Assembly (NCBI RefSeq): GCF_008806975.1
Contig: NZ_CP031728.1
Span: forward strand, 806,001-870,000
Direction of reading: 5' to 3'
Length of the DNA: 64,000 nucleotides
Source: Cellvibrio sp. KY-GH-1
Lineage (GTDB): Bacteria; Pseudomonadota; Gammaproteobacteria; Pseudomonadales; Cellvibrionaceae
Below the pieces are notes generated by a model. The model was not told the DNA's origin. It was given only the letters and a program-made list of their open reading frames with translations, and ran no database searches. Shown here one piece after another: positions 19,887 to 29,162 of the stretch (position 1 is the stretch's first letter; the number at the start of each line of letters is the position of its first letter). The position numbers were made by a program, and so were the translations under genes.

Positions 19887-22673
19887 ATGGTGCTTCTGAT
19901 AATTTTCACTCTGGTGGGCATGGCATTAGGTGAGGCTATTTTTTACGGCAATGGCTGGGTAATTGGCGGCGTATTGGGTTTCCTCATTACCAAAATTTTT
20001 CAACTAAGTAACAAAATTCAGCGCCTGGAAAATGTTGTCGACCTTCTGAAAAAGCAGGATCAACCTTTATCTACAAAAATCCAATCCAATCAGCCGGTGC
20101 CGGTTGCTGCTCCGCCTGAAACCAAGGCTGAAGAAGCGCGCGTTCCACTCGCGGAGCGGCTCAAGAGCCACGGAATCGATCTGCCGCCCGAGGTGTCGAC
20201 GACCGATGTGGTAAGTGGTATTCATAACGATGCTGCGGCTGCGCCTCCCGAAATGGATAAGCCTGTGGATACCATACCAACCAGCAAACCTGTGCATCAG
20301 CAGCCGCGCGTATATCCCCCTCGAACCCCCAACGCGGTTGAAAAAGCATTTCACTATGTGCAGCGCTTTTTCACCGAAGGCAATCCTATTGTGCGCATCG
20401 GTATGGTGGTGATGTTTTTTGGGTTAAGTTTTTTAGTGAAGTACGCGTCTAACCAGGGATTGTTGCCTATTGAAGTGCGCATGTCTGCAGTTGCAGCAAT
20501 TGCGATAGGGCTTATTGCTGTTGGTTGGAAAACGCGTAGTAGAGCAGGTGGTTTCGGCTTGGTATTGCAAGGTGGCGGCATTGCCGCGCTTTACCTTACC
20601 GTTTTTGCAGCAGCGAAAATGTACAGCTTAATGCCGACCGGTGCTGCCTTCGGCATTATGTTTATTATTGTATTGCTCGGTGCGGCGCTTGCTGTTTTAC
20701 AAAACGCGCAAGTCCTGGCGTTGATCGCCACGGCTGGCGGCTTTCTCGCCCCGATTTTAACGTCCGATGGATCAGGCAATCACGTTGGCCTGTTTAGTTA
20801 TTATTTGTTGCTCAATATCGGCATTCTCGCTATTGCCTGGTTTAAAACCTGGCGCATGCTTAACTGGGTTGGTTTTGTATTTACCTTCGTAATTACGTCT
20901 GTATGGGGGTTGCTGAAATATCAACCCCATTTATACGCATCTACCCAGCCATTTTTGTTGGCATTTTTTGCGCTGTATTTGGTGGTATCGATTTTATTTT
21001 CTCTCAAGCAGCCACCGAATTTAAAAGGTCTGGTCGATGGCAGCCTGGTTTTTGGTTTGCCGATTGTTGGTTTTGGTTTGCAAACCGCGCTGCTTAAGCA
21101 CACTGAATACGGGTTGGCGATTAGCGCCCTTGTTCTCGCCACAACTTACGTTGGCTTGGCTAAATTTTTATGGGGCAAATACCAGCAAACCCATCGCGTA
21201 TTGATTGAGTCGTTTATCGCGCTCGCCGTTTGTTTTGCCACCTTAAGTATTCCACTCGCGCTCGATGCGCAATGGACCTCCGCAACCTGGGCACTGGAAG
21301 CAACAGGGCTGATTTGGGTGGGGTTACGCCAATCGCGCTTGCTGCCACGGATCGCAGGTTATCTGCTGCATCTCGCCGGCGCCTTCTCGCTTTTTATTAA
21401 TGGACCAGATACGGGTACTACGCCCATTGTTTCCGGTGATTTTATAGGCATGGTGATTTTGTCGGCGTCAGCACTGTGCATTGCATATTTGATCAACCGC
21501 TACCAGGAGTACGCGTACAAGTTCGAACGCACCCTTTCAACAATTGCGCGGGTTATCGGTTGGATATGGTGGTTTGCCGCGGGCTATATGGAAATTACCC
21601 ACCATATGTCCGGTGAAAATTACTTCGCTAGCTTGATCGGATTTTATTCATTGTCAGTTGCTGCATTCCTGTGGTTTGGCGTTAAAGTTCAGTGGCAACT
21701 TATGGGGCAGGTAGGTTATTGGTTACTGCCGCTCACTGCGCTTTGGGCTCTGCGTGATTTTGGTGAAAGTTTGTTTATGGGCTACACGGCCTATCCGTCG
21801 CAGGGCTGGAATTTATTGGCACTCGCATTATTCGTCGCCGTGCAATATCGCTTCCTGTGGTCGCTCAGCAAGCAGGGCGTATCAGGATTGCAAAGTCTTT
21901 ACCATGTACTGGGCGCCTGGTTTTTATTTTCATTGGGCTATTGGGAAGCGCTGCATTGGCAAAACCATTTTAATTGGTTGGGTACCAGCGCAGCGGTGTT
22001 ATGGTTTGCTTGTTTGGTTATTCCTTTGGTGGCCTTGCTTTATGTTACCAACAAACCCATTTGGCCCTTTGCGCAACACTCTGCAGATTATAAAAACCTG
22101 ATTCCCGCTCCGCTGTTATTGTTATTAATTGGTTGGTTCTTGTTTGCCTCAACTTACTCAGGAATTACCGATCAATTTTATTTACCAATCCTGAACCCAT
22201 TGGATCTCGCTCAGGTCGCGGTATTAATTATTTGTACCTATGCCATCAAGCGCGGCTTTATGGGTTTGGCAAATGCGCCAAAAGAATTTCGTTATGGTTC
22301 GCTCGGCGTGTTGGGTTTCATCTGGCTAAATACTGTATTACTACGCGCACTGCATCAATATGCGGATGTAACCTATGCGGCAGATATTTTGTGGGACTCG
22401 GTAGTCGTGCAAATGTCACTCTCAATTCTGTGGGCAATTTGTGCACTGGTGGTAATGAATATTTCTCGCCGCACGCAGGTCCGCGAACTATGGATCATTG
22501 GGGCTGGGCTGTTGGGATTGGTGTTATTAAAACTTTTCACCAAAGATTTAACCGGCACAGGCACACTTGCACGCATTATCTCTTTCATGGTCGTAGGCGG
22601 ATTGATGTTGTTGATCGGTTATTTATCGCCGATACCCGCCAAGGTGAAATCATCCCCGAAAGAAACCGTTTAA
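19887..22673 (+). CDS. DUF2339 polytopic membrane protein
   Basis: The product is 928 residues. A short N-terminal membrane helix is followed by a coiled coil (LSNKIQRLENVVDLLKKQ), then a Pro-rich linker (about 65-145). More than twenty hydrophobic segments fill the remainder, which is the DUF2339 layout. The segment VRIGMVVMFFGLSFLVKYAS opens the membrane domain. It is an inner-membrane protein of unknown function and is commonly found next to DUF3999, as here (19 bp apart). It may transport or sense something at the envelope, but nothing in the sequence decides this. Confidence 0.88.
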   Translation: MVLLIIFTLVGMALGEAIFYGNGWVIGGVLGFLITKIFQLSNKIQRLENVVDLLKKQDQPLSTKIQSNQPVPVAAPPETKAEEARVPLAERLKSHGIDLPPEVSTTDVVSGIHNDAAAAPPEMDKPVDTIPTSKPVHQQPRVYPPRTPNAVEKAFHYVQRFFTEGNPIVRIGMVVMFFGLSFLVKYASNQGLLPIEVRMSAVAAIAIGLIAVGWKTRSRAGGFGLVLQGGGIAALYLTVFAAAKMYSLMPTGAAFGIMFIIVLLGAALAVLQNAQVLALIATAGGFLAPILTSDGSGNHVGLFSYYLLLNIGILAIAWFKTWRMLNWVGFVFTFVITSVWGLLKYQPHLYASTQPFLLAFFALYLVVSILFSLKQPPNLKGLVDGSLVFGLPIVGFGLQTALLKHTEYGLAISALVLATTYVGLAKFLWGKYQQTHRVLIESFIALAVCFATLSIPLALDAQWTSATWALEATGLIWVGLRQSRLLPRIAGYLLHLAGAFSLFINGPDTGTTPIVSGDFIGMVILSASALCIAYLINRYQEYAYKFERTLSTIARVIGWIWWFAAGYMEITHHMSGENYFASLIGFYSLSVAAFLWFGVKVQWQLMGQVGYWLLPLTALWALRDFGESLFMGYTAYPSQGWNLLALALFVAVQYRFLWSLSKQGVSGLQSLYHVLGAWFLFSLGYWEALHWQNHFNWLGTSAAVLWFACLVIPLVALLYVTNKPIWPFAQHSADYKNLIPAPLLLLLIGWFLFASTYSGITDQFYLPILNPLDLAQVAVLIICTYAIKRGFMGLANAPKEFRYGSLGVLGFIWLNTVLLRALHQYADVTYAADILWDSVVVQMSLSILWAICALVVMNISRRTQVRELWIIGAGLLGLVLLKLFTKDLTGTGTLARIISFMVVGGLMLLIGYLSPIPAKVKSSPKETV

Positions 22674-22691
22674 TTGTGGAGTTAAGCTCGA

Positions 22692-24095
22692 ATGTATTTC
22701 GTAAAAAAAGCAGTTTTATTCACCAGTTGCCTGATTAGCTTAATCTGCCATGGAGACGTAATTCCGGTGTATCAGATTGAGCAAGCGACGGGAAGTTATG
22801 TGCAAGCGACACTTACGCATGACATCTATCGCTACAGTGGTGACTCCCAGCTCAATGATTTAGTCGTGACCGATGCCCAGGGCAACAAATTGCCTTATCG
22901 AATCAGTGTGCCGAGCACTCAGGTCAGTGAACAGTCACAACAAACGCCCGTGCGTTTTTTCCCGGTGGCCGTAGGTACTGCGCCGGAAATGCTGTTGGCA
23001 TTGAGCAGCGCCTCTATTCGTTTGGACGATAATGAAATCTCGGTAAGCGTGGTCAAAAACGATAAAGAAGAATTGCAAAACCAGGCCGCACCAACCGATT
23101 TTTTTGTGGTGGATTTGAGTGATTTAAAAAACCGAGCAGACACTTTGGTAGTTTCATGGCCACAAAGTGAAGCGCACCAATATTTAGAAGTGCAGGTTAG
23201 CGGCACGAATGATATGTCTACTTGGGTCCCGATCGCTAACACCACCTTGGTGCAACTCCATAAAGATGGCCAACAGCTTACGCGCAATAAAATTGCGATT
23301 AGTCTTGCTGAAAAACAATACGCCTATTTAAAACTGAAATTCACTCGTGGTGGCGAGCAATTACAACTTACGCAGGTAAATGTTGAAAATACGGATAAAG
23401 TCGCGACAGCGGTTCCACATGATCGCTGGGAAATAACCGGTCAACTCGTGGAAGATCAGGAATCGGCATTACGCGCTGGCACGGCTGCACCATCCATGCC
23501 GGTGGCCGCCTGGGAGTTCCAGCGCGACGATATAGCGCCAGTTGCACAGTTGGATCTGAAACTGGGTGAACTCACTTACGGGGACAGCTTACGCGTATAT
23601 TCTCGCGCAACCGAAAAACAGCCCTGGCAATTGGTGCATCAAGGGATTTGGTTTAACACCCAGGTGGGAAGTGACTGGCAACACAGCGATGAAATCAGCA
23701 TCTACAACAATACCCACAGTTATTGGCGAATTGAACTTCATGAACTGGTCCGCACCAGTGCCAAACCCATTCTGGTGCTCCAGCGCCAACCAGAACTGCT
23801 GCAATTTATCGCCAATGCCGCCGCGCCCTTTAAAATCGCCGTAGAAACCGACAGCAAACTCCAAAACCAAAACACCAGTGCACAAATTTTTTCGCAATTA
23901 ATCGCCGGCAAAGAAATCACTTGGCAATCAGCAACGGTTAAACCACTCAACCCCGACCTAAACCAATTCGCCCGTTACGGAATGCAGATCAGCTGGAAAA
24001 CCATCGTATTCTGGGGGATTTTGATTTTAGCGGTTGGAGTTTTGATTGGTGTTGTGGTTAGGTTGATGGGGCAGATGAAAACTGCAAGAGAGTAG
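22692..24095 (+). CDS. DUF3999 family exported protein
   Basis: The product is 467 residues. A signal peptide (VLFTSCLISLICHG, about 7-21) sends it across the membrane. The body is a beta-rich periplasmic region, and one transmembrane helix near the C-terminus (TIVFWGILILAVGVLIGVVV) anchors it. This matches DUF3999, the usual partner of DUF2339. It starts 19 bp after the DUF2339 gene and should form a complex or pathway with it. The function is unknown. Confidence 0.86.
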   Translation: MYFVKKAVLFTSCLISLICHGDVIPVYQIEQATGSYVQATLTHDIYRYSGDSQLNDLVVTDAQGNKLPYRISVPSTQVSEQSQQTPVRFFPVAVGTAPEMLLALSSASIRLDDNEISVSVVKNDKEELQNQAAPTDFFVVDLSDLKNRADTLVVSWPQSEAHQYLEVQVSGTNDMSTWVPIANTTLVQLHKDGQQLTRNKIAISLAEKQYAYLKLKFTRGGEQLQLTQVNVENTDKVATAVPHDRWEITGQLVEDQESALRAGTAAPSMPVAAWEFQRDDIAPVAQLDLKLGELTYGDSLRVYSRATEKQPWQLVHQGIWFNTQVGSDWQHSDEISIYNNTHSYWRIELHELVRTSAKPILVLQRQPELLQFIANAAAPFKIAVETDSKLQNQNTSAQIFSQLIAGKEITWQSATVKPLNPDLNQFARYGMQISWKTIVFWGILILAVGVLIGVVVRLMGQMKTARE

Positions 24096-24099
24096 ATCA

Positions 24100-24825
24100 G
24101 TGGAGATAGTTAAAAAGCAACATGTTTTTCCCGCAAAGTCTATTGCACGGTTCTATGACTCGAATGGAGCAGTGGAGGTTAACCTTTTTCGCCAGTCAAA
24201 AGTCATTAGAACAACAAGTAAGGATCAGTTGTTTACGGTAAGGCGCATTTGGGATCAATCAGCCGAGCAAGGATTTGGACTATCCATTGAGAATAAATTT
24301 CAAAATTTAACTGATTATGTAATACAGACTAAAGATTATTTATTACCACCTGAAGCCAATCAATTGGTAACAAACTTTTATGTGCTATGGCGCTCGCGAT
24401 CTGTAATAACAGAAAAAGATTTTCTTTTGGCTCCAAATGTAAAAATTATTGACGTTCAAGGTGTGGGGCTATCGGATTTTGAGAAGAATGAAATTGAATT
24501 GAATCATGGTTTTTACGTCAATGAAGATCAAACGCTGCCTATGCGCTTTCAGCGAGGCATGGTCATCAAAGGCACAATAGATATGTTTTTTGATCGAAAT
24601 CCCAGTTTAAGATGGTATGTGTGTCGAAGTCGTAAAGTGGAATTCACTGTGCCAGATGTGCCAAGCAAATACCTAATTATTCCAATAACTCCTCATATTT
24701 GTTATTCCTGTGAGATAAACTATGAAAATCTCACGAAAGCACAGATGACTGATTTTAATTTAAACTCAATAACTCGATCAAAGAATTATTATTTTGGAAG
24801 AAACTTGGCTAAAGCGCTTTATTAG
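24100..24825 (+). CDS. Hypothetical protein, unrecognised
   Basis: The product is 241 residues, starting from GTG just 4 bp after the DUF3999 stop. It begins KKQHVFPAKSIARFYDSNG. The pattern 'QH-x-F/V-P ... RF' faintly recalls DUF4238-type proteins, but I would not assign it. It has no signal peptide or membrane segment. There are three cysteines late in the protein (WYVCRSRKVE and HICYSCEINYE). The base composition looks AT-richer than the DUF genes before it, which hints at acquired DNA. The function is unknown. Confidence 0.65.
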   Translation: MEIVKKQHVFPAKSIARFYDSNGAVEVNLFRQSKVIRTTSKDQLFTVRRIWDQSAEQGFGLSIENKFQNLTDYVIQTKDYLLPPEANQLVTNFYVLWRSRSVITEKDFLLAPNVKIIDVQGVGLSDFEKNEIELNHGFYVNEDQTLPMRFQRGMVIKGTIDMFFDRNPSLRWYVCRSRKVEFTVPDVPSKYLIIPITPHICYSCEINYENLTKAQMTDFNLNSITRSKNYYFGRNLAKALY

Positions 24826-24895
24826 ATATACAGATTGATCACTGAATAATTGACAGATACTAGCAGTAAGAGGATTTATCCCCATAGAGGAAAGC

Positions 24896-25156
24896 ATGAA
24901 ACTATTTGAGCAGATAAATGTATGGCATCGCTTGGATGATTCTGAATCTGTTTGTTACAGATGTTTTCGCTTACTTCCCGATGGCGGTTATTGTGTACAA
25001 AGTGCTGATTTTTTTAGGCTGAATGAGCGAAAAATGAAGAACTTTGATCAACAACAGACTGAGTTGTTTTTAGAGCAGTCACCCGATGAGCGTTCTGGAT
25101 TGTGGCCCACCTTGGACGAGGCGATCAAAAATTTTCAGGAAGAGTTTGAGTCTTAA
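24896..25156 (+). CDS. Small hypothetical protein
   Basis: The product is 86 residues, soluble and acidic (LFLEQSPDERSGLWPTLDEA), with two early cysteines (VCYRCFRLL). The ATG follows AGAGGAAAGC. No family is recognised. It follows the preceding unknown gene by 70 bp in the same direction and may be part of the same small accessory insertion before rnhA. Confidence 0.55.
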   Translation: MKLFEQINVWHRLDDSESVCYRCFRLLPDGGYCVQSADFFRLNERKMKNFDQQQTELFLEQSPDERSGLWPTLDEAIKNFQEEFES

Positions 25157-25167
25157 ATTTTACCATA

Positions 25168-25199
25168 ACGGCGGTTTGCTTCGCGAAGCACGCCCTACG
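25168..25199. repeat. Small palindromic intergenic element (REP-like)
   Basis: GCTTCGCGAAGC at 25178-25189 is a perfect 12-bp palindrome flanked by GGCGGTTT and ACGCCCTACG, which can pair in part. This is the look of dispersed REP-type elements. A single copy is seen here, so its repetitive nature is not shown. Confidence 0.35.
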
Positions 25200-25223
25200 T
25201 TTACAAATTAGAAAGAGTATGTA

Positions 25224-25976
25224 ATGGCTTCAAAATTTTATGTGGTATGGGCAGGGCGAGAGACTGGGATTTTTACGGATTGGCCTACGTGTAAAAAACA
25301 CGTCGATGGTTTTGTCGGGGCACGTTATAAATCGTTTTTAACGCGTGAAGAAGCCGAAGCGGCTTTTGGTGGTGCAAAGCCTACTGCTGGAACGGGACCT
25401 GCAGCGTCGAGCGGTGCGAAAATCAAAACTTATAATGCAGCGGAAGTAAATGCATTACCGGTAGATGTAAAAATATTTACCGATGGCGGTTGTGAGCCAA
25501 ACCCCGGTGAAGCGGGTTCCGGGTTGGCGGTTTATCGCGATGGGAAATTGGTTGAGCTTTGGTATGGTTTGTACAACCCCATGGGTACTAACAACACCGC
25601 CGAATTGAATGCATTACACCAAGGTTTGTTATTGGCAAAAGATGAAATTGCCAAAGGCAAAACCGCAGCGGTTTTTTCTGACTCGCAATATGCCATCCAA
25701 TGTGTCGTGCAATGGGCCATCGGTTGGGAAAAAGCGGGTTGGAAAAAGAAAAGCGGGGAGATTAAAAACCTCGAATTAATTAAGGAAATCTATTTCTTGC
25801 ACCAAACCCTGAAAGACAAAGTGCAAGTTCTGCATGTCAATGGGCATGTTGGTGTGCAAGGCAACGAACTCGCTGACCGCATGTCCATTCTTGCTATAGA
25901 ATCCCGCGAAACCGATTTTTCGCTTTATCGCGAGCCATTGGACGTCACCGCAATTTTGGCAACCCGCGCGGGTTAA
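25224..25976 (+). CDS. rnhA: Ribonuclease HI with N-terminal viroplasmin domain
   Basis: The product is 250 residues. Residues 4-50 (KFYVVWAGRETGIFTDWPTC) form a caulimovirus-viroplasmin/RHBD domain that binds RNA-DNA hybrids. Residues 80-235 form the RNase H domain with Asp87 (FTDGGCEPNPG), Glu127 (NNTAELNAL), Asp153 (FSDSQYA) and Asp218 (GNELADRM), so the catalytic set is complete. It degrades RNA in RNA-DNA hybrids in the cytoplasm. This two-domain form is more usual in eukaryotic RNase H1 and in some bacteria. A second, single-domain rnhA may exist elsewhere. Confidence 0.93.
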   Translation: MASKFYVVWAGRETGIFTDWPTCKKHVDGFVGARYKSFLTREEAEAAFGGAKPTAGTGPAASSGAKIKTYNAAEVNALPVDVKIFTDGGCEPNPGEAGSGLAVYRDGKLVELWYGLYNPMGTNNTAELNALHQGLLLAKDEIAKGKTAAVFSDSQYAIQCVVQWAIGWEKAGWKKKSGEIKNLELIKEIYFLHQTLKDKVQVLHVNGHVGVQGNELADRMSILAIESRETDFSLYREPLDVTAILATRAG

Positions 25977-26001
25977 CTGCGAGGCTAAATAGGAATTTCT
26001 A

Positions 26002-26565
26002 ATGGCTAAAAACTGTTGCCCCAAATGCGGCTCAAAAAACCTTATTAAAAATACACAGCGTACCTATGATTGCGGTACGTGTGGTGCTCCGTTGTTGCAT
26101 ACCTGGCCGTATTTTGAGTCCTCAGTTTTTCTGGTTCCGGTATTCCTGAATTTGCCGAACCAATTTTTGCCAAGCTATTGGGCGATGGGTGTTTCTCTGT
26201 TGCTCGGCACCCTTGGTGTTGTGTTGTTCTTTAAATATCGGGATTTTCACATCGATATAGGAAAGGTGAACATCGCTATTGATGTAGCGAAAGACGAACT
26301 ATCACTGATTGAAAAGTATAAAGCGGGAAGCTTGGGCGTATTGGATTTGTTTCAGCGGCTTGATTGGGCAAAAAAGCAATTGGTATGGGTCACAGCGCTG
26401 TCTCCACTGTTTGCCGAGCACTTTAACCGCGTGGGCGGTTTTGATGTGAATGAACAATTGGCGCGCTTTCAGGCCTTAAAAACAGATGTCGATTTGAGTT
26501 TAACCATTAATCAATTAGTTGATATGTTGCAAGCCCGTGTGCAACGTTATCAATCCTATCGGTAG
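26002..26565 (+). CDS. Zinc-ribbon membrane protein, hypothetical
   Basis: The product is 187 residues. The N-terminus has a Cys4 zinc ribbon (CPKCGSKN ... CGTCGAPL, residues 5-30). One or two membrane helices follow (about 45-80), including LLLGTLGVVLFF, and then a cytoplasmic helical domain. It lies 16 bp before the next membrane-protein gene and is probably co-transcribed with it. No function is assigned. Confidence 0.7.
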   Translation: MAKNCCPKCGSKNLIKNTQRTYDCGTCGAPLLHTWPYFESSVFLVPVFLNLPNQFLPSYWAMGVSLLLGTLGVVLFFKYRDFHIDIGKVNIAIDVAKDELSLIEKYKAGSLGVLDLFQRLDWAKKQLVWVTALSPLFAEHFNRVGGFDVNEQLARFQALKTDVDLSLTINQLVDMLQARVQRYQSYR

Positions 26566-26580
26566 AAGTAAGGTTTATTC

Positions 26581-27984
26581 TTGTTTAGTTCTCATCGTGT
26601 TGTCGTATCGCTGTTTCTCCTTTTTACATTGGCACTCTGGCTGCCATCGCTTTTTATTCCCTTCTGGGGGGATGACTATTATTTCCTGACCCAAGCCCGC
26701 GAAGCACAGGTGGCTGGTGATTCCTGGTGGCAGCCATTTTTTTCGGAATCAGCTACCGGTTTTTGGCGGCCGTTAAGTATGGATACTGGCTGGCGGTTTG
26801 TGGAACAGATGTTGGCCGGAAATCTGTTGTATGCGCACCTGTATTCCTGGTTCTTGTGTTTACTTTCTGCTGGCGCTGTTGCGCTCTTTGCGTACTTATT
26901 CGCGCGGTCGATGGAGTGGCCGCAGGCTAAATTAATTGGTCTGCTAACAGCTGCGATGCACGCGGTGCATGTGGCGAGCTATTTGCCATTGCATTGGGTG
27001 GCGGCGATGAATAGCCCCGCACTGGTGTTCTTTTTGTGCATTACTTTATCCGTGTGGATTTCATTGCCGCGTTTAACGGGAGGCGTGCGTTTGCTCGCGC
27101 TTGTCAGTTTGCCTTTGTTGCAATTGCTCGCTTTGTTTAGCAAAGAGGCAGCGATTTTAATTCCGGCGTTGGTAGTTGCGCTCGCCATATTCTTGCGCGA
27201 CAAACAACGTTATACCCGCACCGATAAATTGGTGTGGGTTCTTTGTGTGCTAATTTGCCTGATATGGCTTTATTTCTATAAACAATTCACCCCGCACCGC
27301 GACTCTGCCTACGGTATTACCTTGGGTAAAAACCTGATGGTGAATTCACTCAGTTTTATTGCGTGGATTTTTAACGTTCCGCGCGAAGCACTCAGGTTGA
27401 TTGTGACTGATAGCCCGCTTAAGGGAGTGACATGGGCACTAGCTTGTTTTATTCCTATGGCGATTCTTTATGCCGCGAGCTACCTGAAACTAGCGCGGGA
27501 AATAAAATGGCATCAGTGGTTGGCGTTAGCGGCGTTTATGGTGTTGGCCTATGGACCTTATTTTGTATTAGCTGATCAAGCTTATGAGTACTACGCGGCA
27601 GTTGCTATTGTTATTCCACTACTTTTGGTTGCGCGCGCGCTATCGGCAACGAATCATTTAGCAATGGGTTTGATATTGATGGGCCTTGCATCCACCATCG
27701 CCGTGCAAGGCACACGAAGCGCGGAGTATCCGGCTGTTATTAGCCGTGCAATCTGGGCAGAAAATCAACTGCAGTGGTTAAGCGAACAGCACATTGAATT
27801 ACCACTGGTCGTTAGTATTAATAACCCGCATCAATTCGCCGCTATTGGTGTGCCAGGCTTGGTGTGGCGATTAAATATTCCACGCGAACAAATCTTGCTC
27901 GCAAATGATTGTAGCGAAAACACTAAACGCCGCCTGCAGCAAAACTCAGCAGGCAATTTTGAATGGATCGATTGCGCACACTAA
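26581..27984 (+). CDS. Polytopic membrane protein, GT39-like (glycosyltransferase family unclear)
   Basis: The product is 467 residues with about ten or more hydrophobic segments. The first periplasmic loop contains WGDDYYFLTQAREAQ, resembling the acidic loop motif of GT-C fold lipid-linked sugar transferases (GT39/GT83-like). A soluble C-terminal region follows (ENQLQWLSEQHIELP). The start is TTG, with AAGG about 10 bases before it. If it is a GT-C enzyme it would add a sugar from a polyprenyl donor on the outer face of the inner membrane. That is an inference from topology and one motif. Confidence 0.55.
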   Translation: MFSSHRVVVSLFLLFTLALWLPSLFIPFWGDDYYFLTQAREAQVAGDSWWQPFFSESATGFWRPLSMDTGWRFVEQMLAGNLLYAHLYSWFLCLLSAGAVALFAYLFARSMEWPQAKLIGLLTAAMHAVHVASYLPLHWVAAMNSPALVFFLCITLSVWISLPRLTGGVRLLALVSLPLLQLLALFSKEAAILIPALVVALAIFLRDKQRYTRTDKLVWVLCVLICLIWLYFYKQFTPHRDSAYGITLGKNLMVNSLSFIAWIFNVPREALRLIVTDSPLKGVTWALACFIPMAILYAASYLKLAREIKWHQWLALAAFMVLAYGPYFVLADQAYEYYAAVAIVIPLLLVARALSATNHLAMGLILMGLASTIAVQGTRSAEYPAVISRAIWAENQLQWLSEQHIELPLVVSINNPHQFAAIGVPGLVWRLNIPREQILLANDCSENTKRRLQQNSAGNFEWIDCAH

Positions 27985-28055
27985 TCTGCAGTCGATATTT
28001 GCCAGGGATAGCCATAACCCCCCCACACAAAAAAGGAAACGGGAAAAGGCTGATC

Positions 28056-28940
28056 ATGACACTTCAAAAAATATTAGCTGAAAACCAACAGCATTTAGCG
28101 CTTGTCATCGGTAATGGCATTAATCGCTATAACAGTGCTAGCAAAGTTAACTCCTGGGATAAAATGTTGCTGGAGTTATGGGAAAAGCACACCCACGTAG
28201 ATTCAACCATAGTTCCGCAAGGTATTTCGTTAACGGAGTTTTATGATGCGCTGGATTTGAGCCGTACCGATGCAAGCGTGAATTTGCAAAAGGAATTTTG
28301 TAGCTTACTGGCGGGATGGAAAGCGCTGGCGCACCATCAAATGGTAGTGGATTGGGCCACTCATTTTTCTTGCCCGATATTAACCACCAATTTTGATGAA
28401 AGTCTTTCCGATTCAACCAAATTATCGATGCACCATTTGGATGGTCCGCGCTTCACCGATTTCTATCCTTGGCAAACTTATTTTGCGCATCAACCAATCG
28501 CTAATCCCGATGCGGAATTTGCGATCTGGCACGTTAACGGCTTAATGCGCTACTCGCGCAGTATTCGTTTGGGATTGAGCCATTATATGGGTTCGGTGGA
28601 GCGGGCGAGGGCGTTAATTCATAAAGGGGATAAACGTTTATTTGTGGATCGCCATCGCGACAATTGGAATGGTAGTAATACCTGGTTGGATTGCATATTT
28701 CACCGCGACTTACTTTTTATTGGTTTGGGGTTGAATTCATCAGAAGTATTTTTGCGCTGGCTGCTGATAGAGCGCGCTAAATATTTCAAACATTTTCCCA
28801 AACGTAAACGCAATGCCTGGTATGTTTACGCGGGCACTGAAATATCCCAGGGGCAACAGGTTTTTTTACGCAGTGTGGGTTGTGAGATAGTCAAAGCGAA
28901 CTCTTACGATGAGCTATATGCAAGCGTGTGGAGTATTTAG
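28056..28940 (+). CDS. Standalone SIR2-like domain protein
   Basis: The product is 294 residues. Rossmann-type SIR2 signatures appear in order: ALVIGNGINRY (15-25), ILTTNFDESL (108-117), WHVNGLM (158-164) and LLFIGLGLNSSE (219-230). These match the SIR2_2 group of NAD-binding or NAD-consuming domains. In antiphage systems (Thoeris ThsA, DSR, SIR2-pAgo) such domains deplete NAD+. No effector partner is visible next to it. The frame extends upstream to 27963, overlapping the previous gene, but AAGG-rich sequence precedes the ATG at 28056. A non-defence role is possible. Confidence 0.75.
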   Translation: MTLQKILAENQQHLALVIGNGINRYNSASKVNSWDKMLLELWEKHTHVDSTIVPQGISLTEFYDALDLSRTDASVNLQKEFCSLLAGWKALAHHQMVVDWATHFSCPILTTNFDESLSDSTKLSMHHLDGPRFTDFYPWQTYFAHQPIANPDAEFAIWHVNGLMRYSRSIRLGLSHYMGSVERARALIHKGDKRLFVDRHRDNWNGSNTWLDCIFHRDLLFIGLGLNSSEVFLRWLLIERAKYFKHFPKRKRNAWYVYAGTEISQGQQVFLRSVGCEIVKANSYDELYASVWSI

Positions 28941-28982
28941 AGCAGGTGAATCAGCCATTGAAGCAATGGCTGATTCATAAGA

Positions 28983-29162
28983 CTAGGCAGCGCGTACTCG
29001 TATCTGCGATGTTTCGAACGACTTACAAATAAACAATAGCGTTTCGCGGGTCTTTGGGTCTTCAACTTTACGGGCTATTTCAAGTGCCTCTGCGAAGCGG
29101 TGTTGAATACAAAGAATACGGGCCGTACGGATACGTTCGATATCATTCAGTTCTGTTCCCAT
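28983..29162 (-). CDS. Small TPR-like hypothetical protein
   Basis: The product is 59 residues (MGTELNDIERIRTARILC ... TSQIRVRAA). GAGAGG lies at good spacing before the ATG at 29160-29162. The pattern ILCIQHRFAEALEIARKV resembles one tetratricopeptide-type helix pair. It converges on the SIR2-like gene 42 bp away. No known family is recognised. Its good ribosome-binding site and biased codon choice support it as a real gene. Confidence 0.6.
   Translation of the reverse strand: MGTELNDIERIRTARILCIQHRFAEALEIARKVEDPKTRETLLFICKSFETSQIRVRAA

Noticed and set aside
25224..25976. RNase H gene as a remnant of a retroelement or retron
   Set aside because: There is no reverse transcriptase nearby, and the complete DEDD set with a viroplasmin domain is a normal RNase HI form.
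24178..28940. Complete defence island around the SIR2-like gene
   Set aside because: Apart from the SIR2-like protein there are no recognisable restriction, toxin, TIR or nuclease partners; the neighbours are membrane proteins and RNase HI.
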